From Adiantum capillus-veneris (taxonomy: Eukaryota > Streptophyta > Polypodiopsida > Polypodiales > Pteridaceae), in NCBI GenBank assembly GCA_014529385.2, contig CM043959.1:59718253-59782252 (forward strand): a stretch of DNA of 64,000 nt, written 5' to 3'. This document shows, piece by piece, positions 1 through 9,759 of this stretch (position 1 is the stretch's first letter; the number at the start of each line of letters is the position of its first letter). The translations under genes were made by a program, and so were the position numbers. The notes under the pieces were generated by a model. That model worked only from the letters and a program-made list of their open reading frames with translations, made no database searches and was not told the origin of the DNA.

Positions 1-494
1 TAGGTTTCGAACTTGATGTCCTTGTCGCCTGATTTGAAGACTCTCATGCGATGTTGAGACTTGCGACCTTGCTTCTTGAATCGAGGCTTATCTTTAGGTT
101 GATGTATGGTACTGGTGGTAGTAGCTGCTTCCTTCTTCTGACGAGATGATCGAGAAGTAGAAGTATAATCAGGAGAGTAAGATGGAGATGAGATAGAGAT
201 GTCCTTGCTCTCGTCTAGCAGAGAGAGCGCTTTTTCCTGGCCTTTCCTTGAAGTAGGCCGTTCATTCTGATCCGAAGATCCTGTGTGCACCTCGGCACGT
301 GCTTCTTCTCTTGCCTCCTGTGGTCTCACGCCAACAGTGTTGTCTGGATGCTTGGCTGCATCAGTTCCATTCGTTTTCTTCATTCCGCCCAAAAGCTTTT
401 GGACGTCTGGCAACAGTAAAATTTGTTGCAACTCCGCAAGCTGAGCTTGCACTTGTTGAAGCTCCTCTTCAACGCTTCTCCCTTGGCTCGACAT
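1..494 (-). CDS. gag N-terminal part, gypsy element A (runs off window)
   Basis: An ATG at 494 (minus) opens a frame of about 164 codons with no stop up to the window edge. It starts MSSQGRSVEEELQQVQAQLA, a likely coiled coil, continues through a Ser/Thr/Lys-rich linker, and ends in KSGDKDIKFE. This matches KSGDKDVKFD of the gag in neighbouring element B (about 4290-4320). In Ty3/gypsy gags such a block precedes the capsid-like retrotransposon gag domain, which here lies outside the window. The ATG is 58 bases from the primer site, a normal leader length. The frame is undamaged as far as it can be seen, unlike the B copy, which fits a later insertion. The family assignment is by similarity to B only. 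Confidence 0.65.
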   Translation of the reverse strand, partial: MSSQGRSVEEELQQVQAQLAELQQILLLPDVQKLLGGMKKTNGTDAAKHPDNTVGVRPQEAREEARAEVHTGSSDQNERPTSRKGQEKALSLLDESKDISISSPSYSPDYTSTSRSSRQKKEAATTTSTIHQPKDKPRFKKQGRKSQHRMRVFKSGDKDIKFET

Positions 495-551
495 GGTTCT
501 TCCCTTTCTTCCCGGAATCGTCCTTCTTTGCAGAGAAAGAGAGGAGTCCGA

Positions 552-563
552 GCTCTGATACCA
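552..563 (-). other. tRNA primer binding site, element A
   Basis: The minus strand reads TGGTATCAGAGC, complementary to the 3' end of plant initiator Met tRNA. It lies one base inside the LTR end at 565. Confidence 0.85.
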
Positions 564-564
564 C

Positions 565-1734
565 TGTCACAAAACGGGAGCGTACACGAGCACTTGAAAA
601 TCTGAAAATTAAAATACTTTGCAAATGTGAGAGAAGGGAGAAGATCCACACAGTATTGGGGACCAGCCCACACAGTATTGGGGACCAGAAGATGGGCTGG
701 TCCCCCCCCCTTAAGAGTATTCTTTTATTCAGGGAGAATTCGTATACAAGCACGAGAACCCGAGGAAACCCCTCCGTTCTGTAATCTTAGACCCGAAGGT
801 CGTGCTTTCCCGTAAAGGGCTTGGACACAAGGCCGTTCCTTCCCGTAAGGGACTTAGGCGCGAAGCCGTACTTTCCCGTAAGTGACTTAGGCGTGAAGCC
901 GTACTTCCCGTGAAGGGCTTTCCCGTAAGACGGGAGATTCTTGCAAAACAAACCACACAAACACGCGACAAGAATTCGTATGGCGAATTCACAATAGATA
1001 CTTGTCGCTCTGGCGCGGGAAAAAGCGACTTCCGTGCTTCGTAGTCTCGATATCTCTTGCGGCAGAGTCCTCTCTTGCTGACGTTGGTACCCCCTTTGAG
1101 TGAGGGCATGTGGTGCTTTTATAGCTCCCTGGCCACGGCACGAATAGTTGCTCGCGTAGAGATCGCGATCGTTTTTTTTTTTTTTTTGGTTGCGCTGTTC
1201 TACCCGGAATAGGGAGAGAGAATTTGCTGGTTGGTTTTGTTGCTTTATCTTCTAAGTGGCTGCCCACTTATTAAGTGGACGGCTGGCATATTTTAAAATT
1301 GGTATGAACCTGCCCAAAAACTCAATAAAACCTTATAAGTTAAAACCAATGCATTTCACAACACTTCCCAAGCGTCCCTGGATGCAACCACATGCACGAA
1401 TGCAATGCAAACATAGATTCCTCGCGGGAAAGCGTCTGCCTTCCCGCGATTGTTCCTGCTTTTCGTAAAAAGCTTCATTAAACCCATCTTTATTCTTGTG
1501 CTTGCGTTCTTACGCCTATTTTCTTGCTCAGTTCGGATTTCCTCCTTAGCCTACGGGATGCCCCCTTACTGATGCACCCGTCACCCATCATGTGAGGCAT
1601 CAGGGGCACTCGTAACCCGGCCCTTTCCACCGAACTTACAGAAACTCCTTCGCGATGTTTACCGTCACCCATCAAATGACACATCAGAGTTGTCCGTTCT
1701 TGATGGCAGTTCCTGTAGCTACAATCTTTTAACA
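565..1734 (-). repeat. 5' LTR of gypsy element A
   Basis: The inner end (TGTCAC on the plus strand, GTGACA on the minus) abuts the primer site. The outer end is placed at 1734, where the minus strand begins TGTTAAAAG. A TATA-like CTATAAAAGC lies on the minus strand at 1115-1124, consistent with the LTR promoter. The sequence contains short internal repeats around the words cccgtaag and gggctt (780-930). Only one LTR is in the window, so the outer boundary is not proven. Confidence 0.6.
1115..1124 (-). promoter_or_regulatory. TATA-like box in LTR of element A
   Basis: CTATAAAAGC on the minus strand inside the LTR, upstream of gag and in its orientation. This is the expected U3/R boundary signal; not tested. 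Confidence 0.45.
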
Positions 1735-1738
1735 GTTC

Positions 1739-2944
1739 TTAGTGCACACAATAAAATATCCTAAAAAAGAGATTAATCATTAAAAATAAGAAAATAGTCC
1801 AATTAGCAATAGAAAGAGCATGAATTACTGCCATTAGCTCTTTTTCATATATGGAAGCATGCAACTCTGCATCTCTAAGGCGCCAACTTTTATAGGCTAT
1901 GGCGTGACCCTCTTGGTTCAAGACTGCTCCTACACAATCTCCAAATGCATCGCAATATACTTCGAAAGGTTTACGAGGATCAGGGACGGTGAGAACAGGT
2001 CCGTGAGTGAGTAGATACTTAAGCTTTTCAAAAGCTTGTTTTTGTCCTGTCCCCCAATGGAATGGAATCCGCTTCTTTGTCAGATCATGAAGGGGACCTG
2101 TTATAGCGGCAAAGGCTCGAATGAAACGCCGATAATAGGAACTGAGGCCGAGAAAACTTAGTACATCATGTACTGTAGTTGGTGTAGGCCATTCTACAAT
2201 TGCTTGAATCTTATCAGGGTCCATCCTCGCATGGTTGTGAGATACTATATGGCCTAAATAATGGATTTCTTTTAGAAAGAACTCACTCTTCTTAGCATTC
2301 ACAAGTAATTTGTATTTGCATAATTCTTTAAACACTAATGCGAGATGCTTTTAGTATTCGTTTTTCGTCTCTGAGAAGATTAAGACGTCATCGAAGAAAA
2401 CGCCTGTAAATCTTCTATATGAGTGAAAGATTCTATCCATCATTCTGTTGAATGTGGCTGGTGCATTAGTGCGTCCAAAAGGCATCACTAAGAATTTATA
2501 CAACCCGAAGGTTGTTCTAAATGGAGTCTTATGCACATCCTGAGGAGCTATGCGGATTTGATGATACCCGCTCTTCGAGTCTATACGACTAAAGACACTT
2601 GCTTCTTGTAACTTATCAAGAATGTCATCAATCCGAGGGATTGGAAATCGATTCTTGATTGTGATCTTGTTTAAAGATCTATAGTCTATGCACATGTGGA
2701 ATGTGCCATCCTTTTTCTGTACTAGCAAGACAGGTGAACAATATGGAGAAGTACTAGGTCTTATTAAGCCCTTCGCCAAAAGTTCGTTAACCTGCTTGAG
2801 GATTTCCTCTTGCTACATTAGACTAACTCGATAAGGGGGCTGATTTGGAGGAGAACTTCTTGGGATCAAATCAATTGTATGATCCTCGGGTCGAAGAGGT
2901 GGGAGTTCATTTGGAAGTTCATCTGCAAAACAATCTTTAAAACT
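1739..2944 (-). pseudogene. Reverse transcriptase and truncated RNase H, gypsy element B
   Basis: Motifs in order: LIRPSTSPYCSPVLLVQKKD, CIDYRSLNKITIKNRFPIPR, FSRIDSKSGYHQIRI, MPFGRTNAPATFNRMMD and the catalytic FFDDVLIF (family Y/F-x-DD). A TAA at 2351-2353 interrupts, then the same frame continues through YLGHIVS, the thumb and RNase H (EVYCDAFGDCVGAVL, YEKELMAVIHAL). After that the frame becomes meaningless and AT-rich where the HYLLG...TDH segment should be. An earlier stop lies just upstream of the reverse transcriptase. Ty3/gypsy origin is clear from the motif spacing; activity is excluded. Confidence 0.85.
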
Positions 2945-4761
2945 TTATAATAACTTAAGTCTTTTTTGCTCTAGAGAGGAAGAAAGTTGTGAAGTAGACA
3001 CATCTCTCTCTCTTGCAAAAATCAAGTACGCTGAAACACACTTTTTCATTACTTTCTTGATTGCAATATGATTGGCGATGGGGATACGCCAATCATTTGC
3101 ATCCGCAAGTACAAGATATTCCTTTCCTTTATAATCAAAGGATAAAGTTTTCTGAACATAGTCAAGAATGGGATGCATCTTGTAGTGCCAAGGCATTCCC
3201 AAGATGACATCCCACCCTTCAAGTGAAGCTAGTAAGAAAGACTCTTGATCTTTGTAGTTGTCGACCTTTAAATTCAGCTTCCCTATGATTGGAGTAGAAC
3301 TGAAGTTCTGCCCTTTGAAAGCAGATTGTGCTTGAATAGAAACTCCAAAACGGTTGGGTTGTAAATTCAGGTCATCGGCTAGCTTTGTAGAGATTAAGTT
3401 GTCTGTACTGCCAGGATCAAACAGAATAAGATCCCGTTGGTTGTTGATGCTACCCCATGCTTTGAGAAGAGCTCTTTCTTTTCCATCCTTGGTTGTATTC
3501 CCCTGTACATCTGGGATTGCATTAGTAGAGGGTGGTTGCGGGGTTTTGGTAGGACAATCACCCTTCATATGTCCAATTTGTCCACACTTGAAGCATCTTC
3601 CTTCGTTGATGTAGGTTCTCAATTCAGCAGGAGAGAGATATTTCCCTTTCTTGGGCTGATTTGGCTTTGCTTCTGCATCGGAGGCGGTTCTTCTCTTCTT
3701 TTGAGAAGAAGAAGTAGAGGTAGGCTGCTCATGGAGAGCCTTCTGCTTGGCATGATAGGTGCTTTGCTCCATCTTCCTGGGAGTACCCTTGTCATGTATT
3801 CCATCAGCTATGCGAGTTGATTCCACAAGTATCTGCAAGTTACCTTGAGGGTAAAGCTTCATAGCCTTTTGCAAGGCTTCATGCAATCCTGCTTCAAACT
3901 TACGCATCTTCTCGGAATCTTCAATCTTCTTGAATGGAGTGACTTTCAAGAGAACGTCCCAAAACCTATCCACATAGCGTGGAACAATTTCGATCTCTGA
4001 CTGTGAGAGTTGATCTCATTCTTTCTTTACCTCTTCCTCATAGTCTGGAGGAAGGAACTGTGCGTAGAACTCCTTCTTGAAAACAGCCCAATCTTGGGGT
4101 TTGCGATTTGCTAAGATCAGGGTTAACCACCACCTGTTGACGGTGCCTTTCAGGTACATACTGACATGGCAAAGCTTGGATCTTTCTTTAAAGTTCCCTT
4201 CTGTAAATGCAACTTCAAATTGGTGGATGAAAGCCAAAGCTGTCATTATCACGCCGTCCATTGTAGGTGTCGAATTTTACATCTTTGTCTCCTGATTTGA
4301 ATGTTTTCTGCTTGTGGTGCTTCCTCTTATGGTGCTCCTTCTTTCTATGCTTAGACTCCTTGTGGACAGGAGTCCTTTCCCTTGAATGTACTTCTTGCTG
4401 TGACGGATCGTCAAGAAACATGTCTTCTGGAGTGACTATGTCATCTAGATCCTTCATGAAAGAAAACCGAGGAGAATCAGGAGGATCCTGATCTTGAACC
4501 TTTTGTATTAAACCGCACATGACGTTCTGGAGGTTTCCTCTGCCTCTCGTGCATGTGGGAGGTTCCAATTAAAGTATCTTTCTTTGGTTCTGGCGCCTTT
4601 GGGTTCTGCGGGATTTCTCCTGACCCCATCGGCACTTTCTCCTTCTCTTTCTCAAGAGTATGGAGAATCTTTTGGACTTCTGGATGGGAGAGCGCTTTTT
4701 GCAACTCTACCACATGCTGTTGAAGGAGAGAGAACTCTATCCCATTTCTGTAGTCTGCCAA
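2945..4761 (-). pseudogene. gag and aspartic protease of gypsy element B
   Basis: The ATG near 4761 begins MADYRNGIEF. A frameshift near 4500-4560 moves the reading into the part holding KSGDKDVKFDTYNG, followed by the gag capsid-like domain (VSMYLKGTVNRWW, FKKEFYAQFLPP). A TGA at 4016-4018 interrupts it and the same frame resumes. A CCHC zinc knuckle, CFKCGQIGHMKGDC, lies near 3570-3610. It is followed by a retropepsin with FDPGSTDNLIS in place of the usual D-S/T-G motif and the downstream ILGMPW. In life these proteins would form the particle and process the polyprotein. The broken frame means this copy cannot make an intact product. Confidence 0.75.
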
Positions 4762-4798
4762 GAGTCGTCAATCCCTTAAGGAAGAGAGAGATGACCTT

Positions 4799-4810
4799 GC
4801 TCTGATACCA
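4799..4810 (-). other. tRNA primer binding site, element B
   Basis: TGGTATCAGAGC on the minus strand, one base from the LTR end at 4812. Confidence 0.85.
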
Positions 4811-4811
4811 C

Positions 4812-5330
4812 TGCCACAAAAGGCGGAAGCGAAAACTGACTGTTAAATGCAATTTATATACTTAAGAGACTTTGGAGAGAAAGAGAGAAAGCTTGACACA
4901 TCATTGGGGACCAGAAGATGGGATGGTCCTCCCCACAAAGAGAATATCTTTATTACTAAGGGAGAATCTTTACAAGCACAGGAACGGGGCAAAAGCCCGT
5001 CCTCTATTCTTTCTTGTCCTTTTTCTACTTCTGATTGAGAGAGTAGAAGAACTGCTCTTTGACTACTGAGAGGATCTTTCCTCTTCTGTGAGATTTTGGG
5101 AAGCTCTCGTAGGCGAGAGTCTACCTTCCATAAAACTCATCGGAAGTTCTCATAAATGAGAGTCTGTCTTCCGCTAACTGTCTCCTTGCAATCAACCCAC
5201 GAAAGAAACATGCAAAATGCACGCACACCCGCTTGCTGTAATTTTCTGTACATAACCAAAAATTGTTACCTGAGCGTGAAATGGAGGTCCTTTTCGCGAT
5301 GGAAACGCTTCAAACTTTGTGTTTGTGTAG
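4812..5330 (-). repeat. 5' LTR of gypsy element B (outer end unresolved)
   Basis: Begins TGCCACAAAA beside the primer site, parallel to TGTCACAAAA of element A, and shares the block ggggaccagaagatggg with it. Similarity to A's LTR fades after about 5230. I cannot see a second copy to fix the end. Confidence 0.5.
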
Positions 5331-5690
5331 AGTAGGTAGAGAGGAATAAGATTCTATTAAGACTTTGCTGAAATTCACCCTAATAGAGGTGATTAGGGGC
5401 TGAAAACAGAGAAATTGCAGCAGCTAGACGAGAGAGAAAGAGAGTTTTCTATTACTTTACGCAATGAAACTTCTCCCAGAGCTGCCTACGACCATGACAG
5501 GCCTTGTTCTAGGTGATGGGTGCTCAGAGGCTCCACATACACCACAAGGTGCTGCTCTCAAGCTTCAATGGAGAGCTTCACTACGTAGAGGACGTTCAAC
5601 TTAGGGGAGGTAGTGCACTGTCAGCCTGGCAAGAGGGGGAGGGGCTGCTCTCATATAGCCAGCCAAAAGAGGGGGGCGCTAGCTAGAAGA

Positions 5691-5752
<62 letters not shown>

Positions 5753-6226
5753 ATGGGTAAGTGTGCCAAGTGGCACACTTAATAATTTAAAAATCATTCA
5801 ACTTTTGACTTTAAAAGTCCTATGCTAATTAATGAAATGTGCCATTAAGTGCACAACTGCACACATAGATGCAACCAATGAAAATGTAGCTGATCCGCAG
5901 TGCATGTCGTACCAGCACTGCTCTGGCATTACCTGTTTGCACTTGTCCGGCCATTTGGTCCAGCATAGACAATTTTAAATAATTTAATTGACTTATCCTA
6001 AGGTCGTAAAAATAATTCAGGCCTTACGGTTATTGTTGTTCTAAGGATCCCATCTCATTCCTGTGCTTGCACTGACGCGCGCGTAATTGTCTGAGCGTGA
6101 AATCTGAGGCTACTATCTACCCCTTTATAGAAGACCCGATTTCCCAATCACTAGGGCTTCATGGTATTTTTTTGCTAGGGTCTCCCTGAGGTGCTCTGGT
6201 CCAAACTTGGGCGCACCAGAGGCCCC
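5331..6226. other. Unassigned sequence with GA microsatellite
   Basis: No convincing coding region. It contains the GA repeat at 5695-5748. A TATA-like element (minus strand, about 6118-6127) suggests it may be the remainder of an LTR. The phrase tgagcgtgaaat occurs both near 5271 and near 6092. Confidence 0.4.
5695..5748. repeat. (GA)n microsatellite
   Basis: An uninterrupted GA dinucleotide run of about 54 bases. Confidence 0.95.
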
Positions 6227-6290
6227 AGAACTGTTAGATCTATTCTGATGTGCACACAACTAATTAGATAATTCTTTTCTCGTAAATATA

Positions 6291-7256
6291 TTAATTATTT
6301 ACCAAGTCTGACATAGTTACAACTATCACCAAATTTGAGGGGCATGAAGTCGCAACCAAAATTTCCTGAATGTCTGACAACTCAATGACCACAATAGCGG
6401 ATATATTTGCATTCTCAGTATCCTTGGAGGAATCACCTGTTGATTTTTCCCCTTTCTTCTCATCTTTCTTCTTCTTATCTTGCGTTTCCTTCTTTCTTTC
6501 CTGCTCTTTCTTGAAATACCTGCAATCGGGTTTCTTGTGACCCTTTTTGCCACATTGATAACAAGTGACATCCTTATCCTTTGTCTTGCTCTTACTTCTA
6601 TTTTGAGTCCTGTTGCCCGCATCACGCTTTTGATTTCTACCTCTTGCAGTGTAGGCAGAACTGCCACCTTCCCCACTAGACTTGCGTCTAATCTATTAAT
6701 TGAGAATAGACCCTCTCACATCGTCATACGTGAGGGTGGGACTGTTGCTCAAGGAGACAACCAATGTTTCCCAAGTATCTGGCAATGTCATAAGCAAGAA
6801 AATAGCTTTCAACTTATCATCGAATTGCTGAAGTCCACTGTCCTGCAACTGACTCAACACACTTGTAAGAGCACTCAAATGCTCAGAAGCTGACTTCGAG
6901 TCATCGAGTTGCATATTCATCAACTTTTGCATCAAATGCACTTGGTTCACAGGCGTGGTGTTCTCATAATTGGCCTTTAGCTTTTGCCATATTGCATAAG
7001 GAGAGTCCAATTGCTTGATGTGCGTCAAAATGTCATCATTGATAGCCATTTTGATGGAGGCCATAGTCTTCTTATTCAACCTGGTCCACTCTTCGTTAGA
7101 CAAACCTGGCGGCTTATTCTCTTCCAATGCATCTTCACAATCCTTTAAGAAAAGGATACTTTGCATGCGTTCTTGCCAAAGATCGAAGCCTTGACCATCG
7201 AACCGTTTGATTTCCATCAAACTTTTAGTGTCAGATGCGGAAGAGGAAGAAGCCAT
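6291..7256 (-). pseudogene. Ty1/copia gag with two adjacent stop codons
   Basis: The ATG at 7256 opens a 322-codon frame. Residues about 1-186 form a copia gag (UBN2-type) domain: IKRFDGQGFDLWQERM, LMQKLMNMQL and LPDTWETLV are typical. The reading is then interrupted by two consecutive stops (TAA at 6696-6698, TAG at 6693-6695) where relatives usually have two acidic residues before I-R-R-K-S. The same frame resumes and reaches a CCHC zinc knuckle CYQCGKKGHKKPDC and ATSCPSNL, a stretch that precedes the protease in such polyproteins. Just after this a small indel shifts the frame and the element ends; no protease, integrase or reverse transcriptase follows. No intact Gag can be made. Confidence 0.85.
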
Positions 7257-7652
7257 CTTAACTCAACCACAAGTGTGTATACAAGAGAGATACAGTAGGT
7301 TGAAAATTTCAGCAAATAGTAGCAACCAAAAGACTTTGCATACAAAGAGCCACAGTTTCTTTACATGAAACAGTCCAAATCTGAATTTTCAGTTGAATTG
7401 TGCAATTTTTTCAAGCACCTGTATTGAGTTTTCCACTCAATTTGTCGCGATAAACATCAATACATGTGATCCCACAACTTTGGTACACTTGCGTATTGCT
7501 GTTTTGGCCTGTAATAACTTGTAAATCACCTGTTTTGGGCAGGTTTGTGACCTTTTCGACCCTGGAAGCAAGGGGCTTCGCGATGGAAGCGAAATTGATC
7601 GCGGGAGACTTACTGTCTTGCAGACTGCACAGGGCTGTTTTGAAACCCTAGA

Positions 7653-7664
7653 GCTCTGATACCA
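7653..7664 (-). other. tRNA primer binding site, copia fragment
   Basis: TGGTATCAGAGC on the minus strand, about 400 bases upstream of the gag ATG at 7256, marking the inner end of a 5' LTR. Confidence 0.8.
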
Positions 7665-7666
7665 GC

Positions 7667-7956
7667 TGAAAGCGCGAAGCAGAGGATACCGGTAGGTGCG
7701 CGTCGCGATGTAGTGCAGGATTGGGGCAAGAAGCAAGAGGCGGAGTACAGCAGAGAGGAAGCGCTAGGGATCGGAGAGAAGGCACGCTTGTTTTTGGGGA
7801 AACCCACAATAATGGTTTTTGTGGCCATCCCACTTTTATTATAAGTGACTTAAAAAAATGTGTCTAGGTTCAATGTGAATCTAGACAAAGTATAAAAATG
7901 TACAATAAGAGGTCATTTAGGGCCTTTATATATACATACATATATGTGTGTGTACA
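7667..7956 (-). repeat. Probable 5' LTR of the copia fragment
   Basis: Begins TGAAAGCG two bases from the primer site. It carries a TATA-like run on the minus strand (TATATATAAAGG, near 7924-7937) and may end at tgtaca near 7956, where a LINE target duplication also begins. There is no second copy in the window, so the end is approximate. Confidence 0.45.
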
Positions 7957-8622
7957 AAATGGCGAGAGAGAGAGAGAGAGAGAGAGAGTGTGGTGAGTGA
8001 GTGAGAGAAGAGAACATGTGCCCTGCGTCTGCTCGCGCACTTCTGCCTCGCGAAGTGCTGCCCTGCGCTTGCTTTGACTGCGCGGGCCTTAGTTCTTGCG
8101 AGTACTAGTCTCGTGAGCCCGTTGCTCTGTGGCAAGACAACAGCGCAAGGTGCCTTGTAGCAGGTCGTTTTGCGAGTCATGCTTCTGTGGCAAGGGTGCA
8201 TGCATGCGTGGTCCTTAGCTTTGGCAACCTTCGGTGAGCACGATTCCTGCTGTTGGGTAGCGTTTGGTTTTTCTGTAGATATTAAGTGTGACGCTCTTTG
8301 TCTCATCTCGTACAAGGTTTTGTCAGCACTTGCAGTGTGATATGTACACAAGTGAGGAAAGGACAATTTTGGGTTGATGTAAGGCTGCTGTGGTTTAAGA
8401 TGCAATTTTGAGCGATTTTTGTACAGAGTCTTGCGTTTTTCGTAATGCATTTCTACACGTTGGTCTTCTTGGTCGAGGTCTTGTTGATATATGTTCGACA
8501 CTCTGTTTGTGTTTAAGTATCGGAAAGCAATGGAACCTACTTTGGAGGCCGCTTCGGAAATTAAAGCATGCCTGTATGAGGATTTTGAGGAGGCTCGGCA
8601 AGCTTGGAATGGTTAAGCGCCT

Positions 8623-9722
8623 GCTCTTGAGGTGCGCATTCCCGTGCAGGACCTTATGGACCCAATTTCGCAGTATGCTACAAATGTAGTTATCCTGTTT
8701 TTCCTTGGGAAAATGCCTATTGTGCAAGATATCGGACAATAGGTCGATTTTCTCCTTAAACGGCAAGTTGTTCGTGGCGTTTACTTCGGGGCGCGTGGAT
8801 TTTATGCAGTGCTGCTCGTGGATACAGAAGCTAGAAATCTTTTGCTTGAGATGTCTCCCCTCTTTTTTAATATGTAGATGGCGCATGTTCTACCGTGGGC
8901 ACTCACAAAATATTATCAGAGTCTTATTCGTCACAAATGCCCGGTGTGGGTGGAAATAGGTGATTTCCCTCGCACGTAGAGACATTTCCTGCTCTGCTGT
9001 TGGCCGCGCAACTAGGTAAGGTGATTTGCCCCCCGAAATTGGATGCAAATACTAATAGATTTTGCATTCTTTGGGACACTGACAAACAAACCCCTGAAGG
9101 AATTATGGTTGATTCAGGAGATCCATGGGTGGGCAAGTGTTCCTTTAAACTTAAATGGGGTAAATTTGTGAATTCCTGCTTTCGATGTGGCAAATTCGGT
9201 CATATGCAATCTGAATGTCCGGAGCCGGTCTTGCAACCCCCTCTTTCCGCTGTTCCTTCGTCCAATTCTATCCCTGCAAGTAAACCTACAGGTGAAGTTA
9301 AGCAGAATGAAGCCACTATTGCTAAGGTGGTTCCGAATGTGGAAAAAGGAAAAGGCAAGGCACGGCAACTCACTGATTCTGGGAATGGGACTGCTGCGAA
9401 ACGCAAAAATGTTGGGCCTGCTGATGTTTCATGGGTGGTGCCAAAAAAGTAAGTGAAGATTCGCACCCCACTCTCTTCTCGTAATTATGTTCCTCCTGTT
9501 AATGCCAACAAGAGTGCATCGTTTAAGCAACGTTCTTGTAATGACAATCGCACGTTGATTGACGCATGGAAAAAAGCGGTGCACTCTTACAAAGATGTAC
9601 TCCTTGGTGAGACTTCCACTTCGCAAGTGAATCTTGTGGACACGTTTCGTGCATGGACTCAGAGGTTGGGTCCTCGTATGGATGTAGTGGATGGAGACGT
9701 GTCTATGGGCACCTCAACTTGA
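8623..9722 (+). pseudogene. LINE ORF1 (nucleic-acid-binding protein)
   Basis: The first part (about 8623-8990) reads like the DUF4283-type N-terminal domain of plant L1 ORF1: FFLGKMPIVQDIG, GFYAVLLVDTEA and CPVWVEIGDFP. In-frame TAG codons fall where Gln would fit (for example just after VQDIGQ). A shift near 9000 leads into an open frame with VICPPKLDANTNRF and a CCHC knuckle CFRCGKFGHMQSEC (about 9178-9220), then a basic, Pro/Lys-rich tail. A single TAA at 9450-9452 interrupts this and the same frame runs to 9722. In L1 elements ORF1 binds element RNA. No intact product is possible. Confidence 0.75.
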
Positions 9723-9759
9723 TTCCTATGTTTGTTTCCTCTTGTACATATGATTCCTA

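Larger units (their letters stand above)
1..1734 (-). mobile_element. Ty3/gypsy-like LTR retrotransposon A, 5' end only
   Basis: Seen: reading on the minus strand, a probable LTR (565-1734), a 12-base initiator-Met tRNA primer site (552-563) and the start of gag (494 to the window edge) lie in the order expected for a 5' end. The rest of the element lies left of the window. Its LTR and gag resemble element B (shared block around ggggaccagaagatggg in the LTR, shared KSGDKD in gag), so A and B are members of one family. The right border at 1734 is chosen because the minus strand there begins TGTTAAAAG and element B's reverse transcriptase/RNase H frame collapses just beyond it. That border is inference, since the other end and the target duplication are not visible. 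Confidence 0.7.
1735..5330 (-). mobile_element. Decayed Ty3/gypsy-like retrotransposon B
   Basis: Minus-strand order: LTR (from 4812 to the right), initiator-Met primer site (4799-4810), gag, zinc knuckle, protease, reverse transcriptase and the start of RNase H. It stops inside RNase H near 1739, where element A begins, so connection domain, integrase and 3' LTR are missing from the window. If A inserted here, they may lie left of it. The frame is broken by several stops and at least one shift. The right end of the LTR is not resolved; 5330 is a rough limit. Confidence 0.7.

Noticed and set aside
299-784. A 161-codon open frame on the plus strand
   Set aside because: Antisense to the start of gag A and running into its LTR; no domain.
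3354-3820. Plus-strand frames opposite the zinc knuckle of element B
   Set aside because: Shadows of the minus-strand gag and protease.
8395-8886. 163-codon minus-strand frame
   Set aside because: Antisense to LINE ORF1, whose motifs are on the plus strand.
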